From contig CM044311.1 of assembly GCA_024291935.2 (NCBI GenBank), positions 22,033,001 through 22,097,000 on the forward strand: a stretch of 64,000 nucleotides of DNA. The letters are read 5' to 3'. This DNA comes from Okapia johnstoni. Its lineage: Eukaryota > Chordata > Mammalia > Artiodactyla > Giraffidae. The number at the start of each line of letters is the position of its first letter. The stretch's first letter is position 1. Shown in pieces: positions 58,041 to 64,000 of this stretch. The position numbers were made by a program, and so were the translations under genes. The notes beneath the pieces were generated by a model that ran no database searches, had not been told where the DNA came from, and saw only the letters and a list, made by a program, of their open reading frames with translations.

Positions 58041-59384
58041 ATAAATTAAGATATAGCTTTACAATTAAACGTCAAAATTACTTAGTTCCCTGTAATTTAG
58101 AACACTGCCTCTAAATTGCTTCTATTGTTTGCCTTTTACATTGTGTCCAACATATTTGATGGAAATAAAACAAGGCACAGCAAAAGGAAAAATATAGTGT
58201 CCTCTGAAAGCCAAGTTATTTTTTAAACAGAGTCCCTATATAAAAATCACAGCAACTGTCCCTACTGAAAAGTCATCTTTCATCTCTCTAAGATTAAGAG
58301 AAGATTTTAAAAATTATGGGATTCATGCTACTTGACATCTCCCTCCATTGTGCTAGCTGCTGAGTTAACCCCCTGTGTGTCATCGGGACTTCTCCTGTCA
58401 TCATGGTTCATTGGCTTACAGCACGTTCTTCCTTCGGGCCCTCAGGTCTGGTTACTCTAGGGAAAATTAGAACACCTGAAATCACACTATTGATACAGTC
58501 TGATCCAGGATAGAAGACTTTTTTTTTTTTAAGATTTTAATGTTTTTGTAAGCAAATATCTTACAAAATATTGTCAACATCTTTAATATGAAAACAATCA
58601 ATGTAAAGTACAATATTTGAATTGCTTTATCTTTGTGTCATTAACATTTTGTACCGTTCCTGATGACACCAACTCTATTCTTTCACAAGGAACATGGAGA
58701 TCTTTATGATTTCCTGATAATACCTAAATTTATAGGATGAAACAGGAGAAGTTAGGGTATGTTTGAGTCAAACTACTGTAAACATGATGGGTTTTACTTT
58801 CATTCTGTCTTTATTAGCATTTTCTCAAGACACACCATTCATTTTGTTTCTTCATAATTGTTTTCTATTTGCATATAAGAATCTTCGTTATTTCTTTTTG
58901 TGTTTTTGATTTCAACTAATGTTCCAGACAGTAGAAACAAATTTGATTTCCCCTAATGAAAATTCATGTGAACAATTTTTCAAAAGAAGAATAAGCACAA
59001 TGGTATTATAGTTTTCTGAAGGAGGGTGCCCTTCATAATAATGTTGACTGTTTAATAGAGTATATTTGAGTCTTCTATATTTACTTAATGCAAACTTTGG
59101 TGTGAACTCTGCTTAATTTCCTGTCATTTGAATTGCAGATTCTGTGTTGAGTCAAAATATGGGCTAATTTACCACATAACATGAAATACTTCCTTCATTG
59201 AAGGATGCCCCAAACATTGATACAAGCTACAAGTTGCTTCCCACTGTGAGCATCAGAAAGTATGCAGAGGTGCAAGCAGATAAATAGCAGATCTATGCTA
59301 ACTTTACACAGTCTTGATATTCCTTTTCCAAGCAATTCTGCCATTTAACCTGCACATATACTTGGCTAAGGCATATACTTCTCC
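58041..59384. other. unique sequence with a less AT-rich patch
   Basis: 58330-58470 is richer in G and C than its surroundings. No gene or repeat recognised. T-run at 58521-58531. Confidence 0.45.
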
Positions 59385-62300
59385 GATCAGGAGGCTTCCA
59401 TAAGCCTCTTATCCTTCTCCATCAGAGTTCAGACTGACTGAAAACCACAATCACAAAAACTAACCAATATGATCACATGGACCACAGCCTAGTCTAATTC
59501 AATGAAATTATGAGCCATGCTGTGTAGGACCACCCAAGATGGATGGATGGGTCATGGTGAAGAGCTCTGACAAAACATGGTCCATTGGAGAAGAGAATGA
59601 CAACCCACATCACTATTCTTGCCTTGAGAACCCCATGAACTGTATGAAAAGGTGAAAATATAGGACACTGAAAGATGAACTCCCCACGTCATAGGTCCCC
59701 AAGATGCTACGGGAGATCAGTGGAGAAATAGCTTCAGAAACAATGAAGAGACAGAGCCAAAGCAAAAACAACACCCAGTTGTGGATGTGACTTGTGATAG
59801 AAACAAAGTCAGGTATTGTAAAGAACAATATCACATAGGAACCTGGAATGTTAGGTCCGTGAATCAAGGTAAATTGGAAGTGGTCAAACAGGAGAGGGCA
59901 AGAGTAAACGTTGACATTTTAGGAATAAGCGAACTAAAATGGACTGGAAAGGGTTAATTCATATGACCATTATATCTGCTATTGTGGGAACAATCCCTTA
60001 GAAGAAATGGAGTAGCCATCATAGTCAACAAATGAGTCTGAAATGCAGTATTTCGATGCAATCTCAAAAATGGTAGAATGATCTCTGTTCATTTTCAAGA
60101 AAAATCATTCAGTATCAGGGTAATCCAAGTCTATGCCTCGAACAGTAATCCTGAGGAAGCTGAAGTTGAATGATCTGTGAAGACCTATAAGATCTTCTAG
60201 AACACCCTCAAAATATGTCATTTTCATTATAGGGAACTGGAAGACAAAAGTAGGAAGTCAAGAGATACCTGGAGTAACAGGGAAATTTGGCCTTGGAGTA
60301 CAGAATGAAGCAGGGAAAAGGCAAGTAGAGTTTTGCCAAGAGAACGCACTGGTTATAGCAAACACCCTCTTCCAACAACAGAAGAGAAGACTCTACACAT
60401 GGACATCACCAGATGGCCAACCCTGAAATCAGATTGATTATATTATTTGCAGCCAATGATGGAGCAGCTCTAAACAGTCAGCAAAAACAAGACTGGGAGC
60501 TGACTGTGGCTCATATCATGAACGCCTTATTGCCAAATTCAGACTTAAATTGAAGACAGTAGGGAAAACCACTAGACCATTCAGGTATGACCTAAATCAA
60601 ATCCCTTATGACTATACAGTGAAAGTGAGAAATAGATTCAAGGGATTAGATCTGATAGACAGAGTGCCTGATGAACAACAGATGGAGGTTTGTGACATTG
60701 TATAGGAGACAGGGATCAAGACAATCCCCAGGAAAAAGAAATGCAAGAAATCAAAATGGCTGTCTGAGGAGGCCTTACAAATAGCCATGAAAAGAAGAGA
60801 AGTGAAAAGCAAAGGAGAAAAGGAAAGATATACCCATTTGAGTGTGGAGTTCCAAAGAATAGCAAGGAGAGATAAGAAAGCCTTCCTCAGCAATCAATGC
60901 AAAGAAATAGAGGAAAACAACAGAATGGAAAAGAATAGAGATCTCTTCTAGAAAATTAGAGATACCAAGGGAACATTTCATGCAACGACGAGCACAATAA
61001 GGGACAGAAATGGTATGGACCTAAAAGAAGAAGAAGATATTAAGAAGAGGTGGCAAGAATACACAGAAGAACTATAAAAAAAGATCTTCATGACCCAGAT
61101 AATCATGATGGTATAATCACTCATCTAGAGCAACACATCCTGGAATGCAAAGTCAGGTGGGCCGTAGGAAGTCACTATGAACAAAACTAGTGGAGATGAT
61201 AGAATTCCAGTTGAGCTATTTCAAATCCTGAAAGATGATGCTGTGAAAGCACTGCACTCAATATGCCAGCAAATTTGGAAGTCTCAGCAGTGGCCACAGG
61301 ATGGGAAAATGTCAGGTTTCATTCCAATCACAGAGAAAGGCAATGTCAAATATGCTCAAACTACCACATAATTGCACTCATCTCACACATTAATAAAGTG
61401 AGGCTCAAAATTCTCCAAACCAGGCTTCAACAGTACATGAACCGTGACCTTCCAGATGTTCAAGCTGATTTTTGAAAAGTCGGAGGAACCAGAGATCAAA
61501 TTGTCAACATCTGTTGGATCATCGAAAAAGCAAGAGAGTTCCAGAAAAACATCTATTTCTGCTTTATTGACTATGCCAAAGCCTTTGACTGTGTGGATCA
61601 CCACAAATTGTGGAAAATTATTTAAGAGATGGGAATACCAGACCACCTGACCTGCCTCTTGAGAAATCTGTATGCAGATCAGGAAGCAACAGTTGGAGCT
61701 GGACATGGAACAACAGATTGTTTCCAAATAGAGAAAGGATTATGTCAAGGCTGTATATTGTCACTGTGCTGATTTAACTTATATGCAGAGTACATCATGA
61801 GTAACACTGGGCTGGATGAAGCACAAGCTGGAATCAAGACTGCCGGAAGAAATAACAGTAACCTCAGATATGCAGATGATACCACAGTTATGGCAGAAAG
61901 GGAAGAGGAACTAAAGAGCCTCTTGATGAAAGTGAAAAAGGAGAGTGAAAAAGTTGGTTTAAATTTCAACATTTAGAAAACTAAGATCATGGCATCTGGT
62001 CTCATCAGTTCATGGCAAATAGTTTGGGAATCAGTGGAAACAGTGGAAGACTTTATATTTTTGGGTTCCAAAATCACTGCAGATCGTGACTGCAGCCATG
62101 AAATTAAAAGACACTTACTCATTGGAAGAAAAGTTATGACCAACCTAGACAGCATATTAAAAATTAGAGACATTACTTGCCAACAAAGATTCCTCTAGTC
62201 AAGGCTATGGTTTTTCCAGTAGTCATTTATGGATATGAGGAGAGTGGATTATAAAAAAAAAAAAAAACTTGAGTGCAGAAGAATTGATGCTTTTGAATTG

Positions 62301-62659
62301 TGGTGTCAGAGAAGACTCTTGAGAGTCCCTTGGACAGCAAGGCGATCCAACCAATCAATCCTAAAGGAAATCAGTCCTGAATATTCATTGGAAGGACTGA
62401 TATTGAAGCTGAAACTCCAATGCTTTGACTACCTGAGGCAAAGGACTGACTCTATTGAAAAGATCCTGATATTCGGAAAGACTGAAGGTGGGAGGAGATG
62501 GTGATGACCTAGAATGAGATGGTTGGATGGCATCACTGACTCAATGGACATGAGTTTGAGTAAACTGGAGGTGATGATGGAAAAGGAAGCCTGACTTGCT
62601 GTGGTCCATGGATTCACAAAGAGTCAGACATGACTGAGTGACTTAACTGAACTGAACTC
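59385..62659 (+). mobile_element. BovB LINE, nearly full length (~3.3 kb)
   Basis: Starts at 'atcaggaggcttccataagc' and contains the 5' region, endonuclease, linker, RT, C-terminal region and CTGAA tail, so all parts of the family are present in order. Numerous stops and frameshifts break the ORF (for example after GTWNVRSVN...ELKWTGKG). An A-run of ~14 is at 62256-62269. No convincing target-site duplication was seen. It is the most complete element in the window, but it is dead. Confidence 0.96.
59820..62504 (+). pseudogene. BovB endonuclease-reverse transcriptase remnant
   Basis: Endonuclease: GTWNVRSVN near 59838, the catalytic Glu of ISELKW intact (59931-59933), and the SDH triad changed to SYH (60511-60519). 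Linker: frame complement around 60775-60893. RT: motif [14 protein letters not shown] near 61560-61600 and the catalytic box YADD intact (61869-61880). C-terminal: frame 62229-62504 (RRIDAFELWCQRRLLRVPWT). Intact proteins of the family nick DNA and copy their RNA at the nick. Here the loss of the SDH Asp and the broken frame argue against activity. Confidence 0.88.
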
Positions 62660-63017
62660 ATACTAGGCTGTTTTATATGACCTGTATGTTTTCACTGGGG
62701 AATATATACATAATTGCAGGTAATTAAAATAATTATTTTTACAAAATAGTAGGAGTTACATAGGTAATCTGTTGTTAAACAGCATAGATCGCCTTGCTAT
62801 TAACAGAAAATATTCTGTGAAGATATTTATGAAACATGTAATTTGATAGAATTTTTTTTAAAAAAATGACAGAGGATTTGGTACTGGTGTGGAAGGAACT
62901 AGATTGACTTTTGATTGAAAATTGTTAAAGCTAAACGATTAGTACATAGGGATTCTTGCTAAGTTTCTTTACTTTTATATGTGTCTGAGATTTTTCATTA
63001 AAAAATAACAGGTTAGA
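62660..63017. other. short unique interval
   Basis: AT-rich. No gene or repeat recognised. Confidence 0.45.
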
Positions 63018-63135
63018 AATTTCCCTAGTGTTCCCGTGGTTAAGACTTCACCTTCCAAAACAGGGGGTGAGGGTGTGATCCCTGATCAAGAGGCCAAGAT
63101 GCCTTTTGGCCAAAAAAAAAAAAAAAAAAAAAAAA
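63018..63135 (+). mobile_element. tRNA-derived CHR-type SINE head with poly(A)
   Basis: 'aatttccctagtgttcccgt', 'ggttaagacttcaccttcc', 'gtgatccctgatcaag' and '(g)gcc' followed by a 26-base A-run (63111-63135) match the short cetartiodactyl tRNA-derived SINE. Confidence 0.82.
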
Positions 63136-63294
63136 GCAAAATATAAGCAACAGAAGCAATATCTTAACAAATTCAACATTTTTTTAAAAATCAGGTTAAA
63201 TGTGGAGGATGGGAGTGGTGCTCTTAGTTAAGAAGAGGATTTTCTCCAATGAAAAATTATACAAAAGATCCTTGGATTTTTGATACTAGCCTCA

Positions 63295-63630
63295 GGGTCC
63301 AAGGGCTTCCCTGGTAGTTCAATTGGTAAAGAACCTGCTTGCAATGTAGGAGACTCTGGTTCAATTCCTGGGTCAGGAAGATCCACTGGAGAAGGGATAG
63401 GCTACCCACCCCAGTATTCTTGGGTTTCCCTTGTAGCTCAGCTTGTAAAGAATCCACCTGCAATGTGGGAGACCTGGGTTCAGTCCCTGGGTTGAGAAGT
63501 CCCCGGAGAAGGGAAAGGCTACCCATTCCAGTATTCTGGCCTGGTGAATTTCATGGACTGTATAGTCCATGGGGTCACAAAGAGTTAGACAGAACTGAGT
63601 GACTTTCACTTTCACTTTCTGGGTCCAAGG
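63295..63630 (+). mobile_element. dimeric Bov-tA/Bov-A SINE with target-site duplication
   Basis: Two tRNA-like heads ('gggcttccctggtagttcaa' at 63305 and 'gggtttcccttgtagctcag' at ~63422) and one complete tail ending 'gactttcactttcacttt'. The exact 10-base flanks gggtccaagg lie at 63295-63304 and 63621-63630. Confidence 0.95.
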
Positions 63631-64000
63631 TGCTGTTCTCAGTGGTAATGCAAAACACTCACAACTGTTAACCTCAATATAAGTTTCTTTGTCACTCAGT
63701 GTTGCTCTCTGGCATGGTTATTTTGCTAAAATACAAGAAAGGAATCTATGCAGTAGTGGAAGCTTGTCCTCCATGATAATAATATAATATCAAGTCATTC
63801 AATGAAGGATCAGGAGGGAATTGAGCCCTAGACAAACAACCAAGTGCAGAGATTAGATGAAGGGATACAAGAGAAAGACACCAAAAGGGAAAAGTATCAA
63901 AAATGACAAAATAAGGGGAAAAATAAAATTGGACAAAATTCTGCTTTTCTATGCTTATCAAGTAGTAACAACTGACTCCATTCTGCCTGTTTTGAAGACT
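63631..64000. other. unique sequence to the window end
   Basis: No gene or repeat recognised. Confidence 0.45.

Noticed and set aside
59385..62659. Considered as an active, intact BovB
   Set aside because: Multiple stops and frameshifts, and the SDH motif is changed to SYH.

Overview
The window is non-coding ruminant DNA. It is AT-rich and packed with retroposons that only occur together in ruminant genomes: BovB (RTE-type LINE) copies ending in a tandem CTGAA-like tail, tRNA-derived Bov-tA SINEs, and Bov-A2 dimers with (AGC)n tails. CHR-type SINEs of cetartiodactyls and older mammalian MIR, L2 and L1 remnants are also present. A cow, sheep, goat or a close relative is the likely source. I cannot tell which species, or which chromosome. 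I found no host protein-coding gene, rRNA, tRNA, CRISPR array or bacterial-type operon. Nearly all the longer open reading frames are broken pieces of the BovB protein or antisense shadows of it.

Layout. 1-8005: AT-rich DNA with four BovB copies, the last two abutting head to head (4373-6965 minus, 6973-8005 plus). 8006-17797: mostly unique DNA with a 5'-inverted L1, a TA-rich microsatellite, one old BovB 3' end and several SINEs. 17798-19553: a BovB 5' half holding the endonuclease, with no 3' end. 19554-26303: SINEs, a MIR split by BovB, a rearranged BovB next to a roughly 700-base leader-like repeat that carries a nested Bov-A2, an L1 ORF2 fragment, and a SINE/SINE/BovB cluster with three copies of one target site. 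27647-30006: a plus-strand BovB split by a minus-strand BovB. 31095-44132: more BovB and SINEs, plus a palindrome at 41554-41795 and an inverted BovB pair at 42531-44132. 44133-52017: a gene- and BovB-poor stretch with an inverted MIR pair, SINEs and a second inverted repeat at 50388-50518. 52018-54008: BovB carrying a nested Bov-A2. 54009-59384: old repeat remnants and unique DNA. 59385-62659: a nearly full-length but dead BovB. 62660-64000: two SINEs.

How the parts work together. BovB encodes an APE-type endonuclease followed by a reverse transcriptase. The Bov-tA and Bov-A2 SINEs end in BovB-like 3' sequence and are understood to be mobilised by it in trans. Every BovB copy here is truncated, frameshifted or mutated at catalytic residues, so none looks able to move. 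What is most informative is the nesting order and the inverted arrangements, which give a relative insertion history and several potential long RNA hairpins. I found no previously undescribed functional system. The oddest structures are the two non-SINE inverted repeats next to SINEs, the leader-like repeat at 22003-22976, and the 3'-less BovB at 17798-19553.

Family names rest on recognising consensus features by eye, not on a database search.
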